Shown: positions 23,555-31,913, numbered from the stretch's first letter. The stretch is 64,000 bases of DNA from Planobispora longispora (GCF_016863135.1 NZ_BOOH01000019.1:248001-312000), one strand, 5' to 3'. Numbers and translations: made by a program. Notes: generated by a model not told the origin, from the letters alone.

Positions 23555-24460
23555 ATGAACGTGCGTGTGGAACACCGGGGACGCCTCGACCAGGCGGAGG
23601 TCGCCGCCGTCCTCGGGGTGGTCGAGGCCGCGACGGAGGCCGACGGGGTCCGCCCCCTCAACGAACATGTGATGCTGCACCTGCGGTACGGGGGCGACGA
23701 GCGCGCGGGCGCCGTACTCCTCTACGCCGGCGACGAGCTCGCCGGGTACGCGCACGTGGACCCCACGGACCCGGCCGAGGGACCGAGCGGGGAGCTGGTC
23801 GTCCACCCCGCCCACCGGCGGCGGGGGTACGGGCGCCGCCTGCTGGAGGCCGTACTGGAGCGGACCGGGGGCAGGCTGCGGCTCTGGGCCCACGGCGGGC
23901 ACCCCGGCGCCGAGGCGCTCGCGGCGTCGGCGGGGCTGGCGAAGGTGCGGTCGCTGTGGCAGATGCGGCGCCCGCTGGAAGTGCCGCTCGACGAGTACGG
24001 GCTCCCCGACGGGGTACGGCTGCGCACCTTCGTCCCGGAGACCGACGGGGAGGCGTGGGTGGCGCTGAACGCCCGCGCCTTCGCCACCCATCCCGAGCAG
24101 GGCGCCTGGACGCTGGAGGACCTGAAGCGGCGCGAGCAGGAGTCCTGGTTCGACCCGGACGGCTTCTTCCTGGCGGTGCGCGGGGACCGGCTGGTCGGCT
24201 TCCACTGGACCAAGGTGCACGGCGCGGGCGACCACGCGCACGGGCCGATCGGCGAGGTGTACGTGGTCGGCGTGGACCCCGCCGAGCAGGGTGGCGGGCT
24301 GGGCCGGTCGCTGACCCTGGCGGGCCTGTCCCACCTGCGCTCACGCGGCCTGGCGCAGGTGATGCTGTACGTGGACGAGAGCAACGCCGCGGCGGTCCGC
24401 CTCTACGAGAGGCTGGGGTTCACCCGGTGGAACACCGACGTGATGTTCCAGAAGGGCTGA
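23555..24460 (+). CDS. mshD: Mycothiol synthase (double GNAT acetyltransferase)
   Basis: A 301-residue protein of two tandem GNAT domains. MshD acetylates Cys-GlcN-Ins in the last step of mycothiol synthesis. The acetyl-CoA loop of domain 1 is RRRGYGRRLL (about 88-97) and of domain 2 is AEQGGGLGRSLT. The C-terminal LYVDESNAAAVRLYERLGFT is typical of MshD. TAGAGT 7 nt before the ATG (23542-23547) sets the start and suggests a leaderless mRNA. Confidence 0.92.
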   Translation: MNVRVEHRGRLDQAEVAAVLGVVEAATEADGVRPLNEHVMLHLRYGGDERAGAVLLYAGDELAGYAHVDPTDPAEGPSGELVVHPAHRRRGYGRRLLEAVLERTGGRLRLWAHGGHPGAEALAASAGLAKVRSLWQMRRPLEVPLDEYGLPDGVRLRTFVPETDGEAWVALNARAFATHPEQGAWTLEDLKRREQESWFDPDGFFLAVRGDRLVGFHWTKVHGAGDHAHGPIGEVYVVGVDPAEQGGGLGRSLTLAGLSHLRSRGLAQVMLYVDESNAAAVRLYERLGFTRWNTDVMFQKG

Positions 24461-24619
24461 TCACCGGGCTTCTCCCTCCCCGGCACCCGCCGAGCGCACA
24501 TCGTCCGGGCGTGTCCCTCCGGAGACGGGGCACGGTCTGTCCGTGCCCCTCCGGGCAAGGGACGCGATCCGGGCGTGTCCCTCCGGAGAGGGGGCGCGAC
24601 CGGAACAGTCTCCCGGCCG

Positions 24620-24934
24620 TCATGCGAAGACCCTGCCGCCCTCCGGATCGGCGCAGGCTTCCCGATCACGGGACTCGACCTGCGGCACGTGAGCCGACGC
24701 CTCCCGGGCGCCCCCCTCGTTCCGCCTGGACGGCCGGATGCCCCTCTCGGGGCGCGCCCTCCACGCGGCCAGCGCCCTCTGCATCCTGGCGGTCTCCTCC
24801 GCCCGCTTCCTCGCCGCCTCCGCCCGCTTCCCCGCGGTCTCCGCCCGCTTCCCCGCGGTCTCCGCCCGCGCTCTCGCGGCCTCGCTCCGTGCTCTCGCGG
24901 CCTCGGTTCGATCGCGATATCCGTCGCCGTCCAT
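24620..24934 (-). CDS. Possible small coiled-coil protein with heptad repeats
   Basis: A 104-residue reading frame whose first half is a run of heptads of the type RAETAGK, encoded by 21-bp tandem DNA repeats around 24800-24870. Residues 1-55 would form a highly charged alanine-rich coiled coil. The rest is Arg/Glu-rich without a fold signature. No clear ribosome-binding site precedes the ATG. The repeat keeps frame, which favours coding, but the region could be non-coding repeat DNA. The rest of the 24461-25117 gap holds two copies of a CGGGCGTGTCCCTCCGGAGA-like direct repeat near 24500 and 24572. Confidence 0.35.
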   Translation of the reverse strand: MDGDGYRDRTEAARARSEAARARAETAGKRAETAGKRAEAARKRAEETARMQRALAAWRARPERGIRPSRRNEGGAREASAHVPQVESRDREACADPEGGRVFA

Positions 24935-25024
24935 CGTCTGATGGTGCCACGAGGAGGAGTCACGATAAAGGTGGCTTCTCGATTACGGAACGTGATGGGA
25001 ACCAGTTCCGGGCCGTACGGCGAA

Positions 25025-25092
25025 GAGCCCCGGCCGGGACGGACGGCCCGCGAGATCAGGAGATCCCGGGAGCCGCCCGCCGGCCGGGGCTC
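25025..25092 (-). terminator. Large hairpin terminator after the phosphate transporter
   Basis: GAGCCCCGGCCGG (25025-25037) pairs perfectly over 13 bp with 25080-25092 around a 42-nt loop, about 25 bp beyond the transporter stop. Confidence 0.6.
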
Positions 25093-25117
25093 TCCCCGTC
25101 GGCGACCGTTCGGCCGT

Positions 25118-26122
25118 CTACTCGACCATCCAGTGCAGCGCGTAGTAGGACAGCGCGGCGACGAGCGCGGCAGCCGGGATCGTGAGGATCCAGGCGGTCA
25201 CGATGTTGCCCGCGACGCCCCAGCGCACGGCCGACAGGCGCTTGGTGGCGCCCACGCCCATGATCGCGCTGGTGATGGTGTGGGTGGTGGAGATGGGGGC
25301 TCCGAACCCGATGGCCGCGCCGTACAGGACGGTCGAGGCCGCGGTCTCCGCCGCGAAGCCCTGCGGCGGGTCCAGCGCGATGATGCGCCGGCCGAGCGTC
25401 CGCATGATGCGCCAGCCGCCCGCGTAGGTGCCCAGCGAGATCGCCGCGGCGGCGGCCAGGATGACCCACTGGGGGATGGGGTCCTTCTCCTGGACGTGAC
25501 CGCCGACCACGAGCGCCAGGAAGATGACGCCCATGGTCTTCTGCGCGTCCTGCAGGCCGTGACCGAGGGCCATGGCCGCCGCCGAGACCGTCTGGGCGAA
25601 GCGGAAGCCGCGGTTGGCCTTGCCCGGGTTGGACCGGCGGAAGATCCACAGAATCGCGATCATCACGGATCCGGCCAGGGTGAAGCCGACCAGCGGAGAG
25701 ATGATCATCGGGATGACGACCTTCTCCAGCACGCCGCCCCAGTGGATGACGCTGGCCGAGGCGAGCGCGGATCCGATCAGTCCGCCGATCAGCGCGTGGC
25801 TGCTGGAGGAGGGAAGCCCGAAGTACCAGGTGATGAGGTTCCACGTGATCGCGCCGATCAGACCGGCGCACACGATCACGAGCCCGTGGGAGCCCTTGGG
25901 GGCGTCGATGATGCCCTTGCCGACGGTCTGGGCCACCTGGGTGCCCAAGTGGGCGCCCAGGAAGTTCATCGCCGCGGCCATGAACAGGGCGGCCCTCGGG
26001 GTCAGCGCGCGGGTCGAGACCGAGGTCGCGATCGCGTTCGCGGCGTCGTGGAAGCCGTTGGTGTAGTCGAACACCAACGCCACGACCACCACGCCGATGA
26101 CGAGGGCGAGCGAGAGATCCAC
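25118..26122 (-). CDS. pit: Low-affinity inorganic phosphate transporter, Pit family
   Basis: A 334-residue integral membrane protein with about ten helices. The Pit signature YTNGFHDAANAIATSVSTRAL is near the N-terminus, and its inverted-repeat counterpart GFGAPISTTHTITSAIMGVG is near the C-terminus. It takes up metal-phosphate using the proton gradient. It directly follows the DUF47 gene with no gap, the common pit-DUF47 operon. Confidence 0.93.
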   Translation of the reverse strand: MDLSLALVIGVVVVALVFDYTNGFHDAANAIATSVSTRALTPRAALFMAAAMNFLGAHLGTQVAQTVGKGIIDAPKGSHGLVIVCAGLIGAITWNLITWYFGLPSSSSHALIGGLIGSALASASVIHWGGVLEKVVIPMIISPLVGFTLAGSVMIAILWIFRRSNPGKANRGFRFAQTVSAAAMALGHGLQDAQKTMGVIFLALVVGGHVQEKDPIPQWVILAAAAAISLGTYAGGWRIMRTLGRRIIALDPPQGFAAETAASTVLYGAAIGFGAPISTTHTITSAIMGVGATKRLSAVRWGVAGNIVTAWILTIPAAALVAALSYYALHWMVE

Positions 26123-26740
26123 TTAGCTTTCCTTGACCGCGATCGACTCGATCGTGTTGGCCACGTGCTCGAACGCGTCCGCGGCCTCCTCCAGCTGGTC
26201 GATGACTTCCTTCATCTTCAGCACGGTGAGCGCGTCGTACTCACCGCCGAAGAGCCGGGCCAGCAACCGCCGGTAGACCTGGTCGGCCTGGTTCTCCAGG
26301 CGGTTGACCTCGATCCAGTACTCGTTGAGGTTCTTCATGGAACGCAGCCGCGGCATGGCCTCGGCGGTCAGCTCGGCGGCGCGCTCCAGGACCTCGACCT
26401 GCCGGACGACCTCCTTGGGGAGGTGCTCGATCTGGTAGAGGACGATGAGGTCGGCGGCGGCCTCCATGCAGTCCATCACGTCGTCGAGGTTGGCCGCGAG
26501 GCGGTAGATGTCCTCGCGGTCGAAGGGTGTGATGAAGCTCTCGTTGAGGCGGTTCATGATCGCGTGGGTGCGCTCGTCACCCGCGTGCTCACACGCTCGC
26601 ATCTTTTCGGCCAGGGCTTCCCTGTCCGAACCTTCACTAATGATCTCGACCAGCAGACGGGACGCTGTGACGAGGTTGTTCGCCGAGTCGGCGAACAAGT
26701 CGTAGTAGCTGTCCTCACTTGGTGTGAGACGCAGGCGCAC
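26123..26740 (-). CDS. DUF47/PhoU-like partner of the Pit transporter
   Basis: A 205-residue all-helical PhoU-like protein (DYYDLFADSANNLV-type start, FITPFDREDIYRLAANLDDVMD, ADAFEHVANTIESIAVKES). It is thought to regulate the adjacent Pit transporter. The GTG at 26740 is chosen: GGAG lies at good spacing and the family begins with RLRLTPSEDSYYDLF. A long open frame upstream is not protein-like. A palindrome, TTTGTG-AC-CACAAA (26925-26938), lies further upstream and may be an operator. Confidence 0.9.
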   Translation of the reverse strand: MRLRLTPSEDSYYDLFADSANNLVTASRLLVEIISEGSDREALAEKMRACEHAGDERTHAIMNRLNESFITPFDREDIYRLAANLDDVMDCMEAAADLIVLYQIEHLPKEVVRQVEVLERAAELTAEAMPRLRSMKNLNEYWIEVNRLENQADQVYRRLLARLFGGEYDALTVLKMKEVIDQLEEAADAFEHVANTIESIAVKES

Positions 26741-26924
26741 GTCGTTCTCCAGATGTGCGGGGATGGTCCGCAGAGAAGAGTAAGGGTTACCAGCGGAAAT
26801 GCGAACTTCACCCGGTAGACGCCTACTCTTCGACTTCTGGCTACCCTGCGTATGCCTGGTAACACCCTCGGCGGGAGGGCTTGACAACATCTTTCCGCCG
26901 CCCGCTTTATCCGAATTTATCCGC

Positions 26925-26938
26925 TTTGTGACCACAAA
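26925..26938. promoter_or_regulatory. TTTGTG-AC-CACAAA palindrome
   Basis: A perfect 6+2+6 inverted repeat in an AT-richer stretch between the dcd 3' end and the DUF47 gene. Two TTTATCCG copies lie just to its left. It is a plausible operator for the phosphate operon; the regulator is unknown. Confidence 0.3.
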
Positions 26939-26998
26939 TGATCACATGCGGAGGCGCGGCACCCCCGAGGCAGGCATCCGCCTCCGGCGCGAGCCCCC

Positions 26999-27574
26999 TC
27001 AGATGCGGGTGCGGTGGAAGTTCAGGTACGAGCGGCTCGGCGTCGGACCCCGCTGCCCCTGGTAGCGGGAGCCGTACACCTTCGACCCGTAAGGATGCTC
27101 AGCCGGCGAACTGAGCCGGAACATGCACAGCTGGCCGATCTTCATCCCGGGCCAGAGCTTGATCGGCAACGTCGCGACGTTGGAGAGCTCCAGCGTCACA
27201 TGCCCGCTGAACCCCGGGTCGATGAAGCCGGCCGTGGAGTGCGTGAGCAGGCCGAGCCTGCCGAGGGAGCTCTTGCCCTCGAGCCGCGAGGCGATGTCGT
27301 CGGGCAGACCGATGACCTCGTATGTGCTGGCGAGCACGAACTCACCGGGATGCAGGATGAACGGCTCGTCCCCCTCGGGCTCGACCAGCCGCGTGAGATC
27401 CGACTGCTCGATCGCCGGATCGATGTGCGGGTAACGGTGGTTCTCGAAGACCCTGAAGTAACGGTCGAGGCGCACATCGACACTGGACGGTTGGATCATC
27501 TCCGGGTCAAACGGGTCGATCTTGACCCGTCCGGACTCGATCTCGGCTCGAATGTCACGATCGGAAAGCAGCAC
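26999..27574 (-). CDS. dcd: dCTP deaminase
   Basis: A 191-residue enzyme of the dUTPase/DCD trimer family. It deaminates dCTP to dUTP and, in actinobacterial forms, may go on to dUMP. The substrate-site motifs are [32 protein letters not shown] and the C-terminal [15 protein letters not shown]. The GTG at 27574 starts the family-typical [12 protein letters not shown]. It is the last gene before the tRNA-Gly integration site. Confidence 0.93.
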   Translation of the reverse strand: MLLSDRDIRAEIESGRVKIDPFDPEMIQPSSVDVRLDRYFRVFENHRYPHIDPAIEQSDLTRLVEPEGDEPFILHPGEFVLASTYEVIGLPDDIASRLEGKSSLGRLGLLTHSTAGFIDPGFSGHVTLELSNVATLPIKLWPGMKIGQLCMFRLSSPAEHPYGSKVYGSRYQGQRGPTPSRSYLNFHRTRI

Positions 27575-27660
27575 GTGAGGCAACCTACCAACGCGCGCCG
27601 CACCGGAGAGCGCCGGGAAACTCAGTGCCCCGGAGGGTCCAGCGCCGTGTGATTTTCCGC

Positions 27661-27666
27661 TACAGT
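27661..27666 (+). promoter_or_regulatory. Candidate -10 element of the tRNA-Gly gene
   Basis: TACAGT lies 20 nt before the first tRNA base. A clear -35 is not seen. Confidence 0.35.
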
Positions 27667-27686
27667 GGGGGACGCGGTTCACCGCT

Positions 27687-27760
27687 GCGGGTGTAGTTCA
27701 ATGGCAGAACATCAGCTTCCCAAGCTGACAGCGCGGGTTCGATTCCCGTCACCCGCTCCA
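27687..27760 (+). tRNA. tRNA-Gly (anticodon CCC), CCA encoded
   Basis: The acceptor stem GCGGGTG (27687-27693) pairs with CACCCGC (27750-27756). The anticodon stem TCAGC/GCTGA encloses the loop TTCCCAA, giving anticodon CCC for GGG codons. The T arm contains GGTTCGATTCC. The CCA end is genomic (27758-27760). The 3' half is repeated several times downstream, marking this gene as a recombinase attachment site. Confidence 0.97.
27717..27760 (+). other. att-like core A (3' half of the tRNA)
   Basis: The 44-bp segment from TTCCCAAGCTGACAG through the CCA end is repeated exactly at 28705-28748 and 31292-31335 and in decayed form at 32456-32498. It runs from the anticodon loop to the CCA end, the usual crossover site of tyrosine integrases. 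Confidence 0.85.
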
Positions 27761-27766
27761 ATCGTT

Positions 27767-27804
27767 AAGGCCCAGGTCAGGGAGACATCCCCAACCTGGG
27801 CCTT
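27767..27804 (+). terminator. tRNA-Gly terminator, repeated with the att cores
   Basis: AAGGCCCAGGT (27767-27777) pairs over 11 bp with 27794-27804, with an inner GGGA/TCCC pairing. Close copies follow the att cores at 28705 and 31292. More decayed ones are seen near 32506, 33024 and 33552. Confidence 0.75.
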
Positions 27805-27918
27805 GTTCATTTGAGGAGCTGCCGACCGCTTTCCCAAGGCCCGCCGTCGGTACGCTGAAGTCGGGAGCCCTTCCACCGTTCCTCTGTAAGCTCAGAGACA
27901 GCGAGAGGAGCCGCCCGT

Positions 27919-28248
27919 ATGACCGCGCAGCCACAGGACTTCCCCGCCATCCCATCCACTCCAGAGAAGAACCTGCGCGCAATCCGTACCGCGCTGGTCA
28001 CACCGCAAGACCGTGAAGCCTTCGACTCCGGCCTCAAAGCCGTGCTCGACGAGGTCCGGGTCAGCCTGGATCTCAGCGTGCTGAACGCCTTCGTCCATCG
28101 CTGGTGGATCTCCGCCTGCGACTCGGCGAAAGATCCCGAAGGACGCCGCCAGATGCACGCCAAGGCCGAGCAGATCACCGCAGGCAAGCAGGCCCTCCGA
28201 GGGAAGCCATGGCGTAAGGTCCTGACGGAGCGCGGGGTCGAGCTGTAG
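27919..28248 (+). CDS. DUF6247-like protein, probable antitoxin
   Basis: A 109-residue protein of the actinobacterial DUF6247 type (opening with IPSTPEKNLRAIRTAL, central helical core LNAFVHRWWISACDSAKDPEG). Such proteins are usually encoded just before a small RelE/ParE-like gene. Here its TAG is directly followed by the GTG of an 81-codon gene. GAGAGGAG precedes the ATG. It lies between the tRNA and the first att copy, as cargo. A broken second copy is at 33170. Antitoxin function is inferred from gene order only. Confidence 0.6.
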   Translation: MTAQPQDFPAIPSTPEKNLRAIRTALVTPQDREAFDSGLKAVLDEVRVSLDLSVLNAFVHRWWISACDSAKDPEGRRQMHAKAEQITAGKQALRGKPWRKVLTERGVEL

Positions 28249-28494
28249 GTGTACCACGTCCTGCTCGACCCGATCGCCGAGGAGCAGATCGCCGCGCTTC
28301 CCGACGGAGCCCTGCATCCGCTCGCGGAATTGTTCGCCCTGTTGGAGGTCGCGCCGTGGAGCGGGCAACCGTACAACCCGGCCAATCCGAAGGCGAACAT
28401 GCTCACCCATACCTTCGGCGAGCGCGGCCTCGCCACCTACATCGTGCTCGACGAACAACGTGAGGTGTACGTCATCCGCATCGAATGGCCTTGA
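28249..28494 (+). CDS. Small RelE/ParE-like protein, probable toxin
   Basis: An 81-residue protein with the beta-alpha pattern of RelE/ParE toxins (VLLDPIAEEQIAALP at the start, ATYIVLDEQREVYVIRIEWP at the end). The usual C-terminal catalytic Arg/Lys/His set is not obvious, so nuclease activity is uncertain. It starts with GTG abutting the previous stop, implying coupled translation. Confidence 0.55.
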   Translation: MYHVLLDPIAEEQIAALPDGALHPLAELFALLEVAPWSGQPYNPANPKANMLTHTFGERGLATYIVLDEQREVYVIRIEWP

Positions 28495-28576
28495 TCCCGA
28501 TCTCCCGTGTTCGGTACATCCGCAGTGATCGGCCTTGGGGTAGTTCTTTACGGGCGCTCGAACCCCACCCGATTCT

Positions 28577-28803
28577 GACCGCGTGCCAGATCCGTGCCAG
28601 AACAGACGGGAAACCGCGGTCACTCACGGGGACTCACGGTCAACCGACCCGCCCTGACCTGCACCCCCGTTTTCCCAGCTCAACCCAGCGTGATCAGTAG
28701 CCGGTTCCCAAGCTGACAGCGCGGGTTCGATTCCCGTCACCCGCTCCACACTTGAAGGCCCAGGTCAGGGAGACATCCCCCACCCGGGCCTTGATCGTTT
28801 CTG
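28577..28803 (+). repeat. att-flanking repeat, copy B (partner at about 31165-31390)
   Basis: About 225 bp, containing GTGCCAGATCCGTGCCAGAAC, the phrase CCCGTTTTCCCAGCTCA, the att core and the terminator, is repeated with few changes at about 31165-31390. A decayed partial copy of its left part lies at 33499-33556. It may hold integrase arm sites, since GTGCCAGA recurs here, at 28822 and at 31171. No protein gene lies in 28495-28828. Confidence 0.8.
28705..28748 (+). other. att-like core B
   Basis: A perfect copy of the tRNA-Gly 3' 44 bp, without the 5' half, followed by the copied terminator. It lies about 80 bp from the integrase stop codon, the usual position of an element end. Confidence 0.85.
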
Positions 28804-28828
28804 AGCCTGTTCTCACCCGCGTGCCAGA

Positions 28829-29680
28829 TCAGTTGATCTTGGCTCCGGCAAGGGGCGGATCGTCACCGTCCTCGCCGTCATCCTTCTGCGGCTTGAGCCC
28901 TTCCTTGACGATCTCCCCCAACGCGTCGGCGATCGCCCGGTCTCGGTCCTTGGCGGCGTGCAGATAGATCATCGCGGCCTTGGTGCTGGAGTGGCCCATG
29001 CGCGCCATCAGCTCCTTGAGAGAGGCAACGGTCATCGCGGCCAAGGTGTTGCCCGTGTGACGAAGATCATGGATATGGATTGCCGGAAGATCGGCGTCCT
29101 TGATCGCCTTGGCCCAGATCTTCGTGAAGTTGCTCCGCCGGAGCTGTGCACCCTTCTCCCCCACGAAGACCAGGCCATCGGGCTCCGCTTCGCTGAACCT
29201 CTGAAGGTGCCAGGTCAGGTCACCGATGACGATCTCTGGCAGGACGACCGCCCGAGCGCCCGCATCCGACTTCGGTCGGCCGGTGACCAATTTCCCGGTC
29301 TTCATCTCCGAGACCGACGCCTCGATCCTGACCGTCCGCGCCTTGAGGTCGAGGTTATGGCGCCGCAGAGCGGCCAACTCGCCCCATCGCATACTGCCGA
29401 AAGTCGCGAGGAGGACCAGGGCGCGGAACCGGGGAGGTACGGCGGCGGCCAAGGTGAAGACCTCGGACACCGTGAGCACGGGCCGTTCTTCCGGACGCTC
29501 CACACCGGCGTTCTTGATCCGGCACGGGTTCTTCTTGATCAGATCATCCTCTACCGCCGTGTTGAGGATGCCCCGCAGCAGCCGATACGCCTTGGCAACA
29601 GTGGACGCCCCGGGGCCGTCGTCGCTCAAGCGGCGGCGCGCCGCACCCAGCGCCCGCCGCTCCCTTACAACCCGCCGCAC
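28829..29680 (-). pseudogene. int: Tyrosine-recombinase integrase, 5'-truncated
   Basis: The remaining 283 codons carry the complete catalytic domain: Arg in GSMRWGELAALRR, HxxR in HIHDLRHTGNTLAAM, GH in ARMGHSS and the nucleophile Tyr in AMIYLHA. The core-binding domain starts only at about DDGPGASTVAKAYRLLRGIL. The N-terminal arm-binding domain, usually about 100 or more residues, is missing. The DNA upstream gives way to unrelated sequence before 29786. It is probably non-functional alone. Its 3' end faces att core B. Confidence 0.8.
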
Positions 29681-29785
29681 CGAGGCCGCGCCACCGCCCA
29701 GCCCCGCGTCAACCGGACAGGTCGGCCATGCGATTCCTCATCGCACTCTGTCGCCACCAACGCAGCACCCCATACGATCACCCGC

Positions 29786-30028
29786 ATGAGTGATCCAGAG
29801 AACGTGTCCTACGGCTTCCTGGCGCTCTTGAGCCTGGGACTTCTCACCTTGGTCACATCGGGCTTCATCGCGTTCGCCACGGGTCAGCTAGCGGCTTTGG
29901 CCATCGTCGGTGTCGGCTTCGTCATCGCCGCCGCGGCCCTGGCCATCTATCAACAACGGAAAACCCCAGCCTCCGGCGGGGGCACTCGGCTCCGGGATGA
30001 TCACCCGAACGAGCCCGTAGAGCCGTAA
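29786..30028 (+). CDS. Small two-helix membrane protein
   Basis: An 80-residue protein with two transmembrane helices (about 9-31 and 35-55) and a charged tail RKTPASGGGTRLRDDHPNEP. TACGAT lies 7 nt upstream of the ATG (29773-29778), consistent with a leaderless mRNA. It lies in the integrated segment between att cores B and C. No family is recognised. Confidence 0.5.
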   Translation: MSDPENVSYGFLALLSLGLLTLVTSGFIAFATGQLAALAIVGVGFVIAAAALAIYQQRKTPASGGGTRLRDDHPNEPVEP

Positions 30029-30044
30029 GCGGCTGAGGTGGGGC

Positions 30045-30234
30045 CTGATCTTCCCGTCTGCCTCATCCCAGGCGGAGCCCAGCAGACCGGCTCCTCCGAC
30101 TCAAGCCCGTCTGTGACCGTTGGCATCCGATGATCGAGGAACGGCCATTGGCTGAGGGACACACGAAAACGGGCTTGCCTCTCCGTCGCCGGCCCGCTGC
30201 CCTTCGGGTGGGACGAGGCAGACGGGAAGATCAG
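30045..30234. repeat. 190-bp imperfect palindrome (long inverted repeat)
   Basis: The outer 20 bp (CTGATCTTCCCGTCTGCCTC, 30045-30064) match their complement at 30215-30234 perfectly, and the next six bases with one mismatch. An inner pair, CAAGCCCGT/ACGGGCTTG, keeps the register, and sequence between also pairs loosely. The whole could form a long cruciform or RNA hairpin. The 30029-30534 gap holds no convincing gene. It also contains the att fragment at 30509. Confidence 0.7.
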
Positions 30235-30508
30235 TCCGGGCGGGAACGTGCGGGTAGAAGGGTGGTCCCCGGTGCTATCCAGCGTCCCGACGTCGTGCCC
30301 GATCGCCTACGACTCAGCTCGCCGAGCCGTACCCCTGCGGGGAGGGGCGGCGCAATGCCGGAGACCATCCGTGACGAGGTTACCTCCGTGCCCGTTGTGT
30401 GCCCGTCAGAAGAGTGATCAAAGGGGGCTCACGGGGAACCAAGGGGAACCGAAGCGCTCCCCCGCAGGTCAGTGCTTCCCCAGCTCAGAGACCATGATCG
30501 TTCGAGAC

Positions 30509-30522
30509 TTCCCAAGCTGACA
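30509..30522 (+). other. att-core fragment
   Basis: Fourteen bases, TTCCCAAGCTGACA, identical to the start of the att core. They are preceded by a decayed version of the usual CCCAGCTCAG flank and followed by diverged sequence. Confidence 0.5.
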
Positions 30523-30534
30523 ATGCAGATCGCT

Positions 30535-31074
30535 CTATTCCACGCCAGCTTTCCTGGATCGTTCAGAGTTCAGCCAGTACTGAAAGGATGAACTCGTAGA
30601 TTTGAGCACGGTGGGATCACGTGGCGGCTCAGGCCAGATCTGCAGGAAGTAGTGATCACCTATTTCGATCGCGACCTCTTCGTCCATACCTCTGACGTGG
30701 TATCGCAAACGATATGTTCCGGGGCCGGCGGGCAGCGGAGGAAGAGTGTGTGTTGTTCCCCCTCCCCACTCCTCCAGAGAGATCCGCCCTGATGGGGACT
30801 CATAGCTGATCTCGACGATGTCTTCATAGCCATCGAGATCAGCACCCGGATCCCGATCGGCGACAGCCACCGTGAACTCCACCGTTCCCCACTGAGGACC
30901 CACAACCAGGGAGGCCCTGCCTTTTTCGACTTGGATGATCCCTACAGGGTGGTCCGGCACGCCATCAAACTGGCCGTACGCGTCACACCCTTCATCCACG
31001 AGATAGACCTGGCTGTAATCCACCCCCACATCCAGCTGCTTGATCTGCACGACAGGAGTCTCATCTCTGGTCAT
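30535..31074 (-). CDS. Hypothetical protein, beta-rich
   Basis: A 179-residue acidic protein with many short beta-type segments (ASLVVGPQWGTVEFTVAVADRD, GTYRLRYHVRGMDEEVAIEIG, YFLQIWPEPPRDPTVLKSTS). It has no signal peptide and no membrane helix. The pattern resembles orphan immunity-type or phage-cargo proteins, but no family is recognised. TATGCT lies 8 nt upstream of the ATG. It lies within the att-flanked segment and has lower GC than the core genes around it. Confidence 0.5.
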   Translation of the reverse strand: MTRDETPVVQIKQLDVGVDYSQVYLVDEGCDAYGQFDGVPDHPVGIIQVEKGRASLVVGPQWGTVEFTVAVADRDPGADLDGYEDIVEISYESPSGRISLEEWGGGTTHTLPPLPAGPGTYRLRYHVRGMDEEVAIEIGDHYFLQIWPEPPRDPTVLKSTSSSFQYWLNSERSRKAGVE

Positions 31075-31291
31075 GGGCGGGAAGCATAGACTTCGCCACC
31101 GACAAGATCACCTATTAGCGGCAACGCAACCAGGCCGCCGTCAAGTGATAGACGAAGAGCGAGCTTCCCGTGCCAGATGCGTGCCAGAACAGGCGGGGAA
31201 CCGCGGTCACTCAGGGGGACTCACGGGGACTCGACCCGCCCTGACCTGCACCCCTGTTTTCCCAGCTCAGCACAGCAAGATCAGTAGCCGG

Positions 31292-31335
31292 TTCCCAAGC
31301 TGACAGCGCGGGTTCGATTCCCGTCACCCGCTCCA
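31292..31335 (+). other. att-like core C
   Basis: A perfect 44-bp copy of the tRNA-Gly 3' half, followed by the terminator copy (about 31341-31379). With core B it brackets about 2.6 kb carrying the truncated integrase. The 31075-31460 gap otherwise holds only the shared flanking repeat. Confidence 0.85.
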
Positions 31336-31460
31336 CACTTGAAGGCCCAGGTCAGGGAGACATCCCCAACCCGGGCCTTGATCGTTTCTAGAGCCTTTCC
31401 ACGGTGCCGACGCGGATGTCCCAGTCCCGCCGCCGATAGCCGTCGTTAGAGTGATGCGCT

Positions 31461-31913
31461 GTGACGTCTGACTCCGGCGGGCCGGTCGATCTCGCTTCCT
31501 TGCCCAAGGCCGAGTTCGCCTTCCCCGGCCCGTTGCGCGATGCGCTTGTGGCAGCGATCCTCGACGGCCGCAAGACTGCTACGACTGGTCTGATCGCCGA
31601 GTACGAACATGAGGGCGAGCCGCTGCCCAAGGTCGGCGAGCGGTCGGTGGTGGTGGACTCCGCCGATCGCCCGGCGGCTGTCATCGAGGTGACGGGCGTG
31701 CGTGTCGTGGCGCTGGGGGAGGTGGATACCGCCCATGCGGTGGACGAGGGCGAAGGCTGCACAACGGTCGCGCAGTGGCGTGCGGCCCATGAGAAGTTCT
31801 GGCGCAGCCAGGAGATGCGCTCGGCGCTGGGCGATGCCACCTTCACCGTGGACGACACCACCCCGGTGGTCCTGGAACGCTTCCGCGTCATCACCGATCT
31901 CCGTACCGCATGA
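31461..31913 (+). CDS. ASCH-domain protein
   Basis: A 150-residue protein with an ASCH domain (LVAAILDGRKTATTGLIAEYE, GERSVVVDSADRPAAVIEVTGV, WRSQEMRSALGDATFTVDDTTPVVLERFRV). ASCH proteins bind RNA or modified nucleosides, and some are amidohydrolases of N4-acetylcytidine. TAGAGT lies 8 nt upstream of the GTG, indicating a leaderless mRNA. It lies just after att core C. Confidence 0.78.
   Translation: MTSDSGGPVDLASLPKAEFAFPGPLRDALVAAILDGRKTATTGLIAEYEHEGEPLPKVGERSVVVDSADRPAAVIEVTGVRVVALGEVDTAHAVDEGEGCTTVAQWRAAHEKFWRSQEMRSALGDATFTVDDTTPVVLERFRVITDLRTA

Noticed and set aside
26741-26998. Pho box upstream of the phosphate transporter operon
   Set aside because: No tandem GTTCACC-type repeats with the right 11-bp spacing were seen.
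28705-28748. Second and third tRNA-Gly genes
   Set aside because: Copies at 28705 and 31292 lack the acceptor 5' strand and D arm, so they are att copies, not tRNA genes.
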